Below are positions 49,601 through 55,651 of a stretch of DNA of 64,000 nucleotides, piece after piece. Where the stretch lies: NCBI GenBank assembly GCA_016297005.1, contig JAEDHK010000001.1, forward strand, positions 310,001 to 374,000, written 5' to 3'. The translations under genes and the position numbers were made by a program. The notes below the pieces were generated by a model. That model made no database searches. It was not told where the DNA came from and worked only from the letters and a program-made list of their open reading frames with translations. The stretch's first letter is position 1, and each line of letters starts with the position of its first letter. Origin of the DNA: Clostridia bacterium. GTDB lineage: Bacteria; Bacillota; Clostridia; Christensenellales; DTU072.

Positions 49601-50617
49601 ATACTCGATAATACCTATATCCTCGGCGTCGTAGCTTCCGATAAGGCGATCGGTAACGGAACGTCCGACGGTAATGCGCCCAGAATGGTTAAGTTTACCG
49701 ACGCAACGATGAGAAGCAGCGGCTTCTCTACCGGCAAGAGTCCGTTTACGCTTCTGTTCGGAATGAATAACGGCTGGTATCCGCTCGAAGGCGAAGGCCT
49801 GGCAAGTAACCCGTTCAAGATCACTTCGGAAGAAGACTTCAAGAATATCAATCTTGCGTTGTACGCTTGCTACCAGATCACAAAAGATATTAACTTCACT
49901 TCGTTCGAGACGATCGGCGACGGTCTGAACTTTACCGGTACCATCGACGGTACGGGCGAGGCGGGTATCGGCGCAGAAGAGAGTAACATCGTAACCCTCA
50001 AAAACGTAACGAAACCGCTTGTCTATAATATTATGGGTACCGTTCAGAACCTCGGTATCAACGTCAATTATAGTCACGTCATCCAGACGAACGAAGTGCT
50101 CTATTATGGCGCCGTTGCCGTGAAGATGATGAACGGCGGTAATGTTAAGAATATTACCATCGACGGTTTCGTCAATATTACGGGCGTGGATATGAGTACT
50201 ACGGCGTACGTCTCAGGCTTTGTGGCAGTCGTGTCCGGCGGTACGATCGACAATAGCGCTATCAGCGACCATACGAAACTACGTAACAATATCAGCGCGC
50301 TGGATATCAATATCAAGGGCGTCGGTACCGTTTACGTCGGCGGATACGCTGCGTCGGTAGAACAGGGCGGGGCAACGTTCAGCTTCGGTATTGCAAACGG
50401 ATCGATCACAATTGAAGACTGCGAAAACGCCGTTGTCGTCGGATTTTTGGTTGGCAGATCCGCTGGAGAGTGTGACTGGAATATGGCGCTTTCTTCCGAT
50501 TATTTCTATGATATCGATATCATCACGCATGAAAACGGCATCCGTATCGTCACTACCTTAGAAAAGCCGAGCGATGACGACGATGAAGACAGAAAGAACC
50601 TGATCGGTAATCAATAA
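37622..50617 (+). CDS. Giant (4331-residue) extracellular protein with repeated beta modules and GLUG-like repeats
   Basis: The N-terminus has a basic stretch (AKRKRKLA) and a single hydrophobic helix at about 25-49, then FAEESKNED, so it is a signal peptide or an uncleaved anchor. A Ser/Thr/Tyr/Asn-rich body (from about 200) contains many repeats built as 'K.DT..P' or 'VKIDTNIPTVSV'-like strands typical of Ig-like surface modules. The last 800 residues have GLUG-like repeats (for example VGGIVGSANGS, AGGIVGKAGDG). It ends in an acidic DDDDEDRKN tail with no LPXTG, GW or C-terminal helix. It probably forms a long fibre or adhesin. I chose the ATG at 37622 with GGAG 7 bases upstream; an in-frame TTG at 37523 behind GGGGAG is possible but would add an arginine-rich 33 residues. 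Confidence 0.8.
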   Translation: MKNAFDSNNFYIPSTGEPAKRKRKLAADAVLLIFLCLLVLLALTTITFLKFGSGQVLIGDNAFAEESKNEDVFMSAQSSIYEPTSLYGIKDGEVVEYGFSDQLEVMKEDPVLSVFNYGVDYSYDPETGLLQMDYYDHDENGDIVFDDKGEPVILHYSDYWLNGSFQVVDFNLDEALGLDGSERNEDDVMQKIAANAAPDGEKTALAAASSTYAPGTTNAFSKNTSYTAASNLSNSASASGGNGQGCTAQCACYVNITGAQWKRWWSNGVMSARATWNVGGSGSSGYGRYYAVGWYGQSGIGYRSDNNYNTTGWRGTAGSSCSYYIYARGTSNSTGSCSGSSVSVQINSAYFYVQHTNGDDCKPTSESWTKTWSTNRPINNISITVTSPINFMNTYYLKVSTAANADTWSGNTGGASYNQASVTLKNSQSACYANCYISYKDQGNYSSSKTYTGAQLYIDNYRPDGGYGFRMTTNTTAPNASGADPIQTASNSDVTTGKYVAETSTTLYLWTAARDVAYNGNRSGASGIPSSSSNHAVGVWAYNDQSGDWVNLTRQGVYSGDYYWYRGSISADKANGRWYVYLRDSVGNSNTYVNGYWISAVDCSAPTITSSTISVNKSATKSNAGTYWTANATAWDSYNWGNAPLYCSIQFKDTTGCKVTNANVYKNNGINHVVISYTYLGKTYKMGTDSQHVSGANNNWGGVVGRYQTATDGNNRNVGQKPATGATLTATLYFYLPSDARNVTNITATAYDHVGHSSGEKTLTLPGDYKIDVVAPKVTKVQVSAGNTSSSYTKDNVTLTVVAQDYGNAANPTGYYTYNTAPNPTLSYAGNGSGVRRIFVYNVNPISNRAAAPLYVIDNCTAASAGGNVSSVTKTFTITYDSYRIAGSSNSDPWLYVVAEDWAGNRSDAYNGYCTNSTYGVNKSQNNTDSKSYTASYASAACSWAGYYRSPYAGTGNGFADDQTHIINNKYNLNGAKIPVYRDTYKPRIRVYTDASCSASSCIASTDGTNSTTAKYYYPWKKQDSETFYVVVVCGDSGGKLQKNDTQVGSAIAHYRTNGLTYTANNTTSTNYSAYATFSKYTVTVNDPGAKDQKIVFKGGSGLDSAEIIIKTRLDNKVPGIVLEGFSATSLSSGEIANYDYITASSLTSSWSKNALYAIFAITDEHSGLSTSPIKYGKDGTAQVQNAPEGGAKYVLTFTYSYTDSAGKTHTYTADKTNTFEYISVDSSQVSHAYAQVRLFSTNDMANIQNTGTSASRKFNSGTSTKPNWDVLCGTYLHYTFKIKDFIGNEATFKTKDSVAAKDASGFTTDLAYKVDPFPVSATVNTYSVPESKWSDNVSTVRSNMKAYSGAWTKDYILAQIIYKTGLSPVTAKFGWKQSGSTSAFEYNNAASVGVNKKDVTPNVETWFYLSPDTTKDIQAEIGITSDAGAEDTQQSMPPLSGSTQNRNIIFRQDKTPPTVVAAFLSFRSDVTTLTDTNILLYFDMKEVSKGKYNFYLNTVKSKAYDSSSTFIWTEKKTYLYLVVTDCFNGLNGSGVAQENLSETGSASVKADYWIRTGASTSSSGTLNRRTDRLVARNKVGAENAYQYLYRSSDGSTPYYGYDNTSDQSLCPIVVTDYLGNATTIGTLGNMSTAGTNPVTNASVKAYKMFPVVDAVMPSVELKSTNTIRYSSNTTSYNNSYMASVNGKNRLRGTEWDNSGNPKTYPGTSDPIIYFTSATLIQPNLSITCGISGYKLYLRKRDFMEKISTYETKLNVESSTFGGSDYIPSDYNYAANGWGQYLSSDNWSRSGNPVNTFTPSSSSVVVGTQTSAVSITGTAILSRFDVLVVTGTGRYYLLELGDVAIDDAPPIINKEMTFFTLLRDSADENSSGVVDFSTVDRIWHNTVDSEYTNGKVNAYFNVEDTGSGIGVIKTAADATAYGLKTLNGASKSLIGQDLVYIGSSVLEKLTVKNLPVWTIGGKATNVIYWSDLYSTAKVAATAVNGCYALTITKKAGGSITVQTNIEFGSLSSTTVSHNTTTATYYRYTAASSSSIKPVAADKLSSGPSDSRHVLLNAPTYAPKIDTNDVSASFNMYYYKADKGEAVDYTKGHVIYNDTDSSSGEKIYARSKVDVHLSFSFGVSGFGELIITRTNLSTNEKTNYSICLPKVEKDGTKCKVTFENSVGNTVYVSVGTYSSTNVLRIVSKQESGTTRYYWVVNGNEASSSASYALSGKYSSLATLIGNTAGYGLSVTSMDAGVTSVDLDFAIPAQSNKYQYNFSLKNGVTISSSMTEVEIPLSNGDVQYYPARTARNGVKKVYIDTDAPIIDVNSGSYKELANATSWNAIAKLLSVAVSDNYEMGKEEHGVIDDVELQYQRYDATLGWVNASAKMINNFKWASGQLDDNLYRPTDATWNKNNKVFDVTDFVYCEYNKPYTIVAYDMAGNRSSATFTPKVDGSEARITSLQYKVKSGSNWVTYVPGTWASDTVKIVGRATYGANASGYKLQVRYGNTDSFNNSNWITLTPNVGYTVTANTGRITDNFVEFTILLGSEVTAYYNFYELRVLTGAQYTEFYSNGATTNAEGDRLEMTRTRFTDAAGNQAAPTLENKRYWIGNVTYALTLQGAVEAADLPAPGRTTDTTKKGIKIDKVTPVIGGSVSSSGVDYGSGSDNTWTCNVNYVNESVIIRITSKQNASDSSLNYASGNIIFYTADVTAAKNDYAKWIAIVPDGNKGSMRKYANNSFSDIVAISSDFALTPITQAITKERYAASLTYTLSTSQPNTGFKFYIQSGAGLESSIYTVSGVKIDTNIPTVSVSAVDTYQVFTRNGELFCMTDADSFTSTNFQAKKYNAQTVGVPWTKKNSVILKIEIGNIGYSGASLQLKEELMGASGNYSLKKDFSEYINLSYEEYMAHKEATGFYVVYIAVSENGNRRMTVRMVENACKNGSPTEHKESARSEAYVKIDNTTPFLSVKSISAKMEGLDGKADNWQYAQSGDKWYVEEMAVVLKAGMIEKSGSVYVYNASAPYSDYTVYVNRASYVGDDGRTVTDDTWVPIDVEFYSGVNVTYTLSGLIERGKYKFKIVSGTGMEFEIGDYIYDNTAAREKISSVNYNGEALTETSLQRKLGMVAGHTLDGDDDGSLNYEFNVDTNRYNYTYKAQLLTVWKEAELERQYNTNTGDLVEYVVKKGDWSNENGGSFSTVSPDMKFKHGDRIRVEYDSKSYTFEGFAGSFAYYHNYTEIQNKTATRTGENRIISNNETTMFEDSGRFDVTFGKYNLTMVADYGAELPVTYGATTFFIQYNNKPTATTGSVTYSWKQGSTTLKPNPMPALSYKYYELGLNGGNKVYTGVAATSIRTVDGNSNYFDVGAYYVVPSIPLYDVITGISVGTAITGTNVYVYDQNTDSYVRPQENTYLSNITYYKRNNVGNFRVAVLDGGAEERQEFVVKYFSEDTTIPIVANNAGYYTISDLTDFSYIDKDYYSYNKSTDVVTKCSYLKETNNKIYKLMTDFTLTKTTFSGFSGSFLAELDGNEKTITLALNNTVLSESFGIFNDFAGTVYNLNIVAGEVSVYLTGDEEIDIGLFARTMSGGSISNVSVTADYLIRQTVGHTAESYIGGIAAKAQNATLGGEKAVFTDIRVKNNGAELKNVHIGGMFGQTEGVNFNYAIAFGDVTVYNATDTDIGIAVAKGSVGANSGLFYFMKNTFLNDETVNSIGTDFNASFGTGVKYDDLIGLVTGEEVTVALGAVDVAGKLVRNRILDRLYSDFGFSTQVGYTNGFGTVDNPLQISTVENLTEMNEYVNLSYKLMNDIPDLTGYAPIAIHKVFNGSIDGATGNDSSYYVLGGFGNEITAYSAPYFGFIGQLNGTIKNLVFNKFNIKLTYTGTTPLHAGIVAGKANSNANINNVIVIGLTGVTSSSAEVFVGGIVGSANGSNLYDIVNMNNISVTASRIKAGGIVGKAGDGNSAVSLARSAGRIFSFGRVETSAIGNAMVEAGAILGAGTMKAFVVSPSVYGILDNTYILGVVASDKAIGNGTSDGNAPRMVKFTDATMRSSGFSTGKSPFTLLFGMNNGWYPLEGEGLASNPFKITSEEDFKNINLALYACYQITKDINFTSFETIGDGLNFTGTIDGTGEAGIGAEESNIVTLKNVTKPLVYNIMGTVQNLGINVNYSHVIQTNEVLYYGAVAVKMMNGGNVKNITIDGFVNITGVDMSTTAYVSGFVAVVSGGTIDNSAISDHTKLRNNISALDINIKGVGTVYVGGYAASVEQGGATFSFGIANGSITIEDCENAVVVGFLVGRSAGECDWNMALSSDYFYDIDIITHENGIRIVTTLEKPSDDDDEDRKNLIGNQ

Positions 50618-50711
50618 TAATGTTAATTCATTGTTAAAAAGTAATTTTTTCCCGGTTACCACAGGAGCGATAAGAAAGCTATCGCGTACGACGTCTAAAT
50701 TTTATAGCAAT

Positions 50712-50756
50712 ATAGCCCACTCTTCGTATCACGAAGTATAGTGGGCTATGCTTTTA
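50712..50756 (+). terminator. Rho-independent terminator after the giant gene
   Basis: ATAGCCCACT (50712-50721) pairs with AGTGGGCTAT (50740-50749), and CTTCGT/ACGAAG extend the stem inside. CTTTTA follows. The 266-base gap to the AraC gene holds no other gene. Confidence 0.7.
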
Positions 50757-50883
50757 TGTAATCCGAAATGCAGTCAATGCGAGGCACGATAAAGGGGGTA
50801 CCCCAAGTCTCCCATGCCTGCTTTCTGCGTGATGAGCCGGTTCGTTCAAGAATACTAAAAGCCGGCGGATTTTTTCTGACTTT

Positions 50884-51762
50884 TTATTTTGACTTTACCG
50901 CTTTCAGCTCAATATATCCTCTTTCGCCTCTGGGTTCGAGTTGAATACGGGGGTTTTCGTTATCCCATTCATAACCGATAACAGAGGGCTCATACTTATT
51001 CATTGCCTCCTGAACGGCGTTGATTGCTTCGCAATAGTCTTCTTCGCGGAAAGGCTCGCCCTGGAACATTAAATACGTACACGCAGGCAAATCAATGACG
51101 TCAAAGCCGTCGGGAATATTGCCCACAAAATCCTTGTCCACCTCTACGCCTTGTACGTATTCGGAGGTGTTGGGAACAATATACTTTTTGGGAAGCCACA
51201 GACAAACAGGCTCGCCGCAGAGTGAATCCATGCTCATAAGCGTTCCCCAAACGTCGCAACCGACCTCGTTGCAGTAGTCCCAATATCCGGTCGCTGCAAC
51301 GCCTCGCTTTATAATGACCTTGCGTTCAGGCTTATGAACAACCTGAATAAATACGTTTCTTACCTTTTCCATGATGATTTTCTCCTTAAAAAGTTCTCTG
51401 AATTTCACGTCGTAAGGAATGAACAGCGTAATCGGAGTGGGAAAAAGTCGGTATTCGCTCGGCGTCATTCCAAACTTGCGCACAAAAGACCTTGTAAAGC
51501 CGTCTACGCTTTCAAAGCCAAGCGCCATAGCGATGTCGCTAACCCGGCATTTTTCTGTTTTCAGCCGTTTTGCCGCTTCCGATAAACGCAACTTACGGAT
51601 ATATTCAGCAGGCGGTATTCCCGTCAATTCTTTAAATAGTCTATGAGCATACCACGGCGAAAAACGCGCCGTTTTCGCAAGATCCATCAGTGTTATTTCT
51701 TCCGTCATATGCTCCAGAATATAATCTTGCATCGAATGTACTGCCAATATTTTTTCGTTCAC
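50884..51762 (-). CDS. AraC-family regulator with GyrI-like effector domain
   Basis: A 292-residue regulator. The N-terminal 105 residues are two helix-turn-helix motifs of AraC type (LMDLAKTARFSPWYAHRLFK, and VSDIAMALGFESVDGFTRSF followed by FGMTPSEYR). The C-terminal part (about 130-292) is a GyrI/Rob-like ligand pocket with PERKVIIKRGVAATGYWDY and FVGNIPDGFDVIDLPACTY. Such proteins respond to hydrophobic ligands or antibiotics. The start is GTG at 51762 behind AAAGGAAG. It is divergent from the cobalamin operon but I see no operator that links them. Confidence 0.88.
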   Translation of the reverse strand: MNEKILAVHSMQDYILEHMTEEITLMDLAKTARFSPWYAHRLFKELTGIPPAEYIRKLRLSEAAKRLKTEKCRVSDIAMALGFESVDGFTRSFVRKFGMTPSEYRLFPTPITLFIPYDVKFRELFKEKIIMEKVRNVFIQVVHKPERKVIIKRGVAATGYWDYCNEVGCDVWGTLMSMDSLCGEPVCLWLPKKYIVPNTSEYVQGVEVDKDFVGNIPDGFDVIDLPACTYLMFQGEPFREEDYCEAINAVQEAMNKYEPSVIGYEWDNENPRIQLEPRGERGYIELKAVKSK

Positions 51763-52007
51763 ACTCTTACTTCCTTTGACGTTGTATTCATGATAACAGA
51801 AAAAAGAGAATATTGCTCGACTATTTTTGCGATATTTTCAGTATTATGCTTTTTGTCGGAATGAGCATAGTGAAAGAGGTAGCCAAAGGACTGACTCTTT
51901 CTTATATTCGCCATAAAAGCTTGTTGCGATTGGTTCTTATATGCAGACGCTCCTTATGGCTCCTGGGATTGGAGAAAAGAGTTTTTTATGAATGTTAAAC
52001 GATAGAT
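51763..52007. other. Intergenic region between the AraC gene and the cobalamin operon
   Basis: Only short open frames occur. The frame around 51940-52005 encodes an odd aromatic-rich peptide (YADAPYGSWDW) that I cannot assign and that may be a gene remnant. No convincing promoter for the AraC gene could be defined. Confidence 0.35.
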
Positions 52008-52036
52008 TTGACAGTACTTAATAAGTTTGCTACAAT
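52008..52036 (+). promoter_or_regulatory. Promoter of the cobalamin-riboswitch operon
   Basis: TTGACA (52008-52013), a 17-base spacer and TACAAT (52031-52036). Transcription should start near 52043, just before the riboswitch. Confidence 0.85.
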
Positions 52037-52039
52037 AAA

Positions 52040-52225
52040 AAAGCGGTTCCGCTTTATGCGGATCAGAGGGAAGTACGGTGTAAATCCGTCGCAACCGCCA
52101 TTACCGTAACAGTCGGAATACTCACCGCAAAAGTGCATGGCGCAACGTATGCTTTTGGGTAATAGGAAAGGCAAGTTGTCGGATTTTTATTTCGTTCCGT
52201 GTAAGGCGGAGCGTTTTTGCCGACC
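52040..52225 (+). ncRNA. Cobalamin riboswitch
   Basis: The core matches the B12-box consensus in order: AGGGAAGTACGGTG (52066-52079 region), then GTAAATCCGTCGCAACCG, a GCCATTACCGTAA segment corresponding to the kissing-loop strand, and CAGTCGGAA. The 3' part contains GCATGGCGC and a closing stem before the terminator. I cannot separate the adenosyl from the methyl/hydroxo type by eye. High cobalamin would be expected to turn the operon off. Confidence 0.85.
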
Positions 52226-52236
52226 GATTTTACTGT

Positions 52237-52266
52237 CCTTTACCCGAAGCAGGTAAAGGTTTTTTT
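52237..52266 (+). terminator. Riboswitch expression-platform terminator
   Basis: CCTTTACC (52237-52244) pairs with GGTAAAGG (52252-52259) across a 7-base loop and is followed by a run of seven T's. It lies just ahead of the first gene at 52276, so the riboswitch works by transcription attenuation. Confidence 0.88.
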
Positions 52267-52275
52267 ATTGGAAAG

Positions 52276-52533
52276 ATGACGAAAGACGACTGTTTACTGC
52301 TATTAAAAATAAAGTTTGAAGAAACGGGAGAATATCCAAAAAAGAGTGATTTTTCGCAAGAAGAAGTCGCCTTGATCAAGGGGTATTTCGGTCCGTGGCC
52401 GCATGCGCTGGAAGAAGCAGGTATTATCCCATCGAAGAAAGAGGAACGCTTAAAAAAGAGTAAAGAAAAACACATTCAAGCAAAAATCAATCGCAGAAAT
52501 GCGAAAATAAACAAAAGTGGAGAATTATTATGA
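52276..52533 (+). CDS. Small protein with an HNH-endonuclease-associated-repeat-like motif, first gene of the cobalamin operon
   Basis: An 85-residue protein. The core 'GYFGPWPHALEEAGIIPSKK' resembles the GpWprALeaAG repeat found beside homing endonucleases; the tail is lysine-rich and helical (EERLKKSKEKHIQAKINRR). It lies 9 bases after the riboswitch terminator and overlaps the next gene as ATGA, so it is really in the operon. It may bind nucleic acid. No link to cobalamin is visible apart from position. Confidence 0.65.
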   Translation: MTKDDCLLLLKIKFEETGEYPKKSDFSQEEVALIKGYFGPWPHALEEAGIIPSKKEERLKKSKEKHIQAKINRRNAKINKSGELL

Positions 52534-53279
52534 AAAAAGTATTAATCGTGCTCAGCATTGTTCTGAGTTGCTTCTTGCTTTTCTCTTGCGTCGAAAAGCC
52601 CGCCGCAGAGGTTGAGACGCCGGCTCTTACGATCAACGCATACGTTACGCTGTATAATGCCGGCGTAGCCGCAATGCAACAAAGAAAGGTCGAAGCGACC
52701 GATCTTAATAAGGATAATAAGATTGATATAGACGAGGTTTTTGTTGCGGCGCATAAAGATCTGAACAGAGAAAGCGATTATGCTTCCGGCATCACCGAAT
52801 GGGGTTTATCGGTCAAGAAGTTGCTTGGCGATACAAGCGGTAGCTTCGGCTACTATCTTAACGACGTTTCTGCCTGGTCTCTTAACGATGAAGTCAAAGA
52901 TGAAGACTATTTGACAGCATTCGTTTATGCGGACGGCACTACTTATAGCGATACTTACAGCTATTTTGATATCCGCAACGCAAATGCCGTAAAAGGAACG
53001 GAGGTCATTTTGTCTCTCTCGAACATCGGTTACGTTGTAGAACTTGACGACGACGGTAACCCTGTGCTCGATGAGAATACCGGTTACGAAAAGTATGTAA
53101 TGGCTCCCGTTGCTACGGCAGGCGCGACCATTACCGTTAACGGAGAGTCGACCGACGTTGTTACGGACGCCGACGGCATTGCAAAGATCTCCTTTTCTGA
53201 GGCCGGCACTTACGTTATTTCCGCGAGCAGCACGTCGCTTACGCTTGTTCCTCCGGTTTGCATTGTTACCGTAAAATAA
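52530..53279 (+). CDS. Cobalamin-operon lipoprotein with an EF-hand-like loop and a C-terminal Ig-like domain
   Basis: A 249-residue lipoprotein: MKKVLIVLSIVLSCFLLFSC with Cys20 lipidated. An EF-hand-like calcium loop DLNKDNKIDIDE is at 58-69, leading into a compact domain with GYYLNDVSAWSLNDEVKD and a tyrosine-rich TYSDTYSYFD stretch. Residues about 200-249 form an Ig-like strand set (GATITVNGESTDVVTDADG). The domain pattern recurs in Bacillota lipoproteins encoded near DUF4430 proteins. It probably presents or handles corrinoid on the membrane surface, which is an inference from the operon. ATG overlaps the upstream stop. Confidence 0.75.
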   Translation: MKKVLIVLSIVLSCFLLFSCVEKPAAEVETPALTINAYVTLYNAGVAAMQQRKVEATDLNKDNKIDIDEVFVAAHKDLNRESDYASGITEWGLSVKKLLGDTSGSFGYYLNDVSAWSLNDEVKDEDYLTAFVYADGTTYSDTYSYFDIRNANAVKGTEVILSLSNIGYVVELDDDGNPVLDENTGYEKYVMAPVATAGATITVNGESTDVVTDADGIAKISFSEAGTYVISASSTSLTLVPPVCIVTVK

Positions 53280-53280
53280 C

Positions 53281-54768
53281 ATGAAAAGATTAAGTTGTCT
53301 CGTTCTGTGTTTGTTTGTCTTTTGGACTGCCCTTGTCAGTCCGACGGCAGCTTATGCGGAACAGGACGATACAGGCGTGGATAAGTATATCGCCGGCTAT
53401 CTGACCTATAAAGGGTATTCTTCCGTAGAAGAATTACTCGGCGGCGCGCGTTCCGGCGCAGACCTGGACGTTGCTTTTTGTTTGAGGAGATATGTTGACG
53501 GATTGTACTTTTCCGAAATAGAAAAGGGGATTGATCCATCCGGGTACGTCGCGCAATCCAAAGAAAAAATGCTTTTTTATAAAAAAGCTTTTGGCGGAGA
53601 GGTAATAGGCGATCCGATAGCCGCGCGCTCCGGATTGATCGGTAACGTTTTTGCTTTACACCTTTTAAAAAACGGCATTTCTATCGAGGGCGTGACGAAA
53701 GGAGAAATGGCAGAAGCTATTCTTGCTCGTCGTCTTCAAGACGGCGGCTGGTCGATTACCGGTCAGATCGCGGACGTAGACGTTACCGCCATGTGTTTGC
53801 AAGCGCTTTTAGGAGTGTGTGACGACGAAGTCATGGAAGAAGGAATCGCTCTGCTATCCTCTCGCCAATGCTCGGACGGCGCGTTTATCAGTTACGGCAC
53901 GGTTAATTGCGAAAGTTGCGCACAGGTCGTCATTTTGCTTTCCGCTATGGGTATCGATTGCGCTACGGACAGTCGTTTTGTAAAAGAAAAAAGTCTTTTA
54001 GACGCATTGCTTTCTTTTCGGACGGACAAGGACGTTTTTTCACACGAGAGGGAAAACGAACGCTCTATTGACGCGCCGACGGCACAGGCTATATCCGCGC
54101 TTGTTGCGTACGATCTGTATAAAAAAGGCGGAGAAGCATTTTATTCTTTACCCGAATATCATTACGGCAATTCTTCCACTGTAATTTCGACCGAAAAAGC
54201 AGCGAATAAATTGCCGATTAACGCATGGGTAGCCGTCGGCCTTTCCGGAGCAACCGTTATCGTATGCGGCGTGATTTTACTCATTAAAAAGGGCGGTTTT
54301 AAAGAAGTCATCGTTATCGTTGTTATCGGTTGTGGCTTATCGCTTTTTATCGGTCTGTCCACGTTCCAGTCGGTCGACGAATATTATTCTGCGAATACAA
54401 AAGAAGAAGGACCGATGGCTGTCGGACTTGTGATCAGAAAGGATATGGTCGATCCGGAGTCTCCGATCGTTTTCGACGGGCAGGTATGCATTCGGGAGGG
54501 CGGTAACGTCATGGACGCCATACTTGTTGCAACGAGAAAAGAACGTATCCAACTTTCGTATACCTCCGGATACGTCAGTTCTATCGATAATCTGGCCGAG
54601 TTCGATTACGGAAGTCAATCGGGTTGGATGTTTGCCGTTAACGGCGTTTTCAGTGAAAAGAGCGTCAACGAAAAGTATCTGTCGACAGGGGATAAGGTGG
54701 TTTTTTTATATTCCCTCGACATGGGTAAGGACGTAACGGAATATTTAGGGCAGAACGATGAATCATAA
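53281..54768 (+). CDS. Transcobalamin-like membrane protein: alpha/alpha-toroid plus DUF4430 domain
   Basis: A 495-residue protein. Signal peptide at 1 to about 26. Residues about 30-300 look like an alpha/alpha toroid of the prenyltransferase/terpene-cyclase type, with repeated 'QDGGWSITGQIADVDVTAMC' and 'SSRQCSDGAFISYG' segments. Two helices (about 315-335 and 342-361) form a membrane hairpin. Residues about 398-485 are DUF4430, with GYVSSIDNLAEFDYGSQSGW and MFAVNGVFSEKS typical. Human intrinsic factor and transcobalamin have these two folds in the same order. Both domains should be outside. It has no ribosome site and starts 1 base after the lipoprotein stop, so reinitiation is likely. Its 3' end overlaps ecfT by 11 bases. 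Confidence 0.82.
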   Translation: MKRLSCLVLCLFVFWTALVSPTAAYAEQDDTGVDKYIAGYLTYKGYSSVEELLGGARSGADLDVAFCLRRYVDGLYFSEIEKGIDPSGYVAQSKEKMLFYKKAFGGEVIGDPIAARSGLIGNVFALHLLKNGISIEGVTKGEMAEAILARRLQDGGWSITGQIADVDVTAMCLQALLGVCDDEVMEEGIALLSSRQCSDGAFISYGTVNCESCAQVVILLSAMGIDCATDSRFVKEKSLLDALLSFRTDKDVFSHERENERSIDAPTAQAISALVAYDLYKKGGEAFYSLPEYHYGNSSTVISTEKAANKLPINAWVAVGLSGATVIVCGVILLIKKGGFKEVIVIVVIGCGLSLFIGLSTFQSVDEYYSANTKEEGPMAVGLVIRKDMVDPESPIVFDGQVCIREGGNVMDAILVATRKERIQLSYTSGYVSSIDNLAEFDYGSQSGWMFAVNGVFSEKSVNEKYLSTGDKVVFLYSLDMGKDVTEYLGQNDES

Positions 54769-55651
54769 AGAAAAATTAGCTTATTCCGGAATGCATCCTT
54801 TTACCGTCGCTTTTCATATCATGGCGCAAATGTGCCTGACCATGTTCATTTTGCATCCCGTTTTCGTAGCAATCACCCTTTTTGCTTCGATTTGTACGTG
54901 TATTGCGACGGTAGGTAAAAAGTTTTTGAAAGAACTTAAACTATATTTGCCTTTTTACGTTATCGTTGCGATCGGAAATCCGTTCTTTTCTCATAACGGA
55001 GCGACGCCGATGTTTTTTTTGAACGGTAAACCAATCACGTACGAAGCGACGATTTACGGTATCGTTTCGTCGGGGATGTTTTTGAGTATCCTTCTTTGGT
55101 GCAGGGTTTGGAGCGCCGTAATTACGGGCGATAAACTGCTGTATTTATTAAGTAAGCGATTTCCGAAAATTGCTCTCGTTTTGACTGTCACGTTACGCAT
55201 GATCCCGCGTTTCCGATTAAAATGGGAAGAACTGAGAGAGGTTCGTTCCACCGTCGACGACGCGGTAGATAAAGGCTTCGTCTCCAAGGCGAAAGGCGCT
55301 TTACGACTCTTTTCCGCGCTTATCACGCAAGCGTTGGAAAGCTCGATGGAAACGGGGACGTCAATGGCGGCGCGAGGATACGGCGTTCGGAAGAGAACGA
55401 ACGTTATTACGTACAAGTTCAGAGCAAACGACGCGCTGTTTTTTTCGATGAACGTCGTTTTACTTGCGACGATCGTCGTCCTTGTTGCACTCGGCGCGGC
55501 AAACTATGTTTTTTATCCGCGCATCATGCCGATAAGGGGTGGTGTGATGGAGATCGCCGTTTACGTTTTGTACGCCGCACAATCGATAATGCTACTGGTT
55601 AAGGAGGTTAAAGAAGAAACATTATGGAACTTTTATCAATCGAAAATTTAA
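54758..55651 (+). CDS. ecfT: ECF transporter transmembrane component EcfT
   Basis: A 297-residue protein with membrane helices at both ends and a long coupling region in the middle. The EcfT signature 'ESSMETGTSMAARGYGVRKR' includes the Ala-Arg-Gly coupling motif that contacts the ATPases; a partner helix reads LVLTVTLRMIPRFRLKWEEL. It couples ATP hydrolysis to the S component for vitamin uptake. It overlaps its neighbours on both sides (11 and 28 bases), which fits tightly coupled expression. Confidence 0.88.
   Translation: MNHKEKLAYSGMHPFTVAFHIMAQMCLTMFILHPVFVAITLFASICTCIATVGKKFLKELKLYLPFYVIVAIGNPFFSHNGATPMFFLNGKPITYEATIYGIVSSGMFLSILLWCRVWSAVITGDKLLYLLSKRFPKIALVLTVTLRMIPRFRLKWEELREVRSTVDDAVDKGFVSKAKGALRLFSALITQALESSMETGTSMAARGYGVRKRTNVITYKFRANDALFFSMNVVLLATIVVLVALGAANYVFYPRIMPIRGGVMEIAVYVLYAAQSIMLLVKEVKEETLWNFYQSKI

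Noticed and set aside
50790..50883. GGGGGTACCCC palindrome and a GCCGG...CCGGC pair after the giant gene
   Set aside because: The palindrome is short and has no partner in the window. The second stem is only 5 bases with a long loop, so it is weaker than the terminator at 50712.
51813..51998. A 61-residue open frame between the AraC gene and the B12 riboswitch
   Set aside because: No ribosome site, no family resemblance, and it ends just upstream of the riboswitch promoter.
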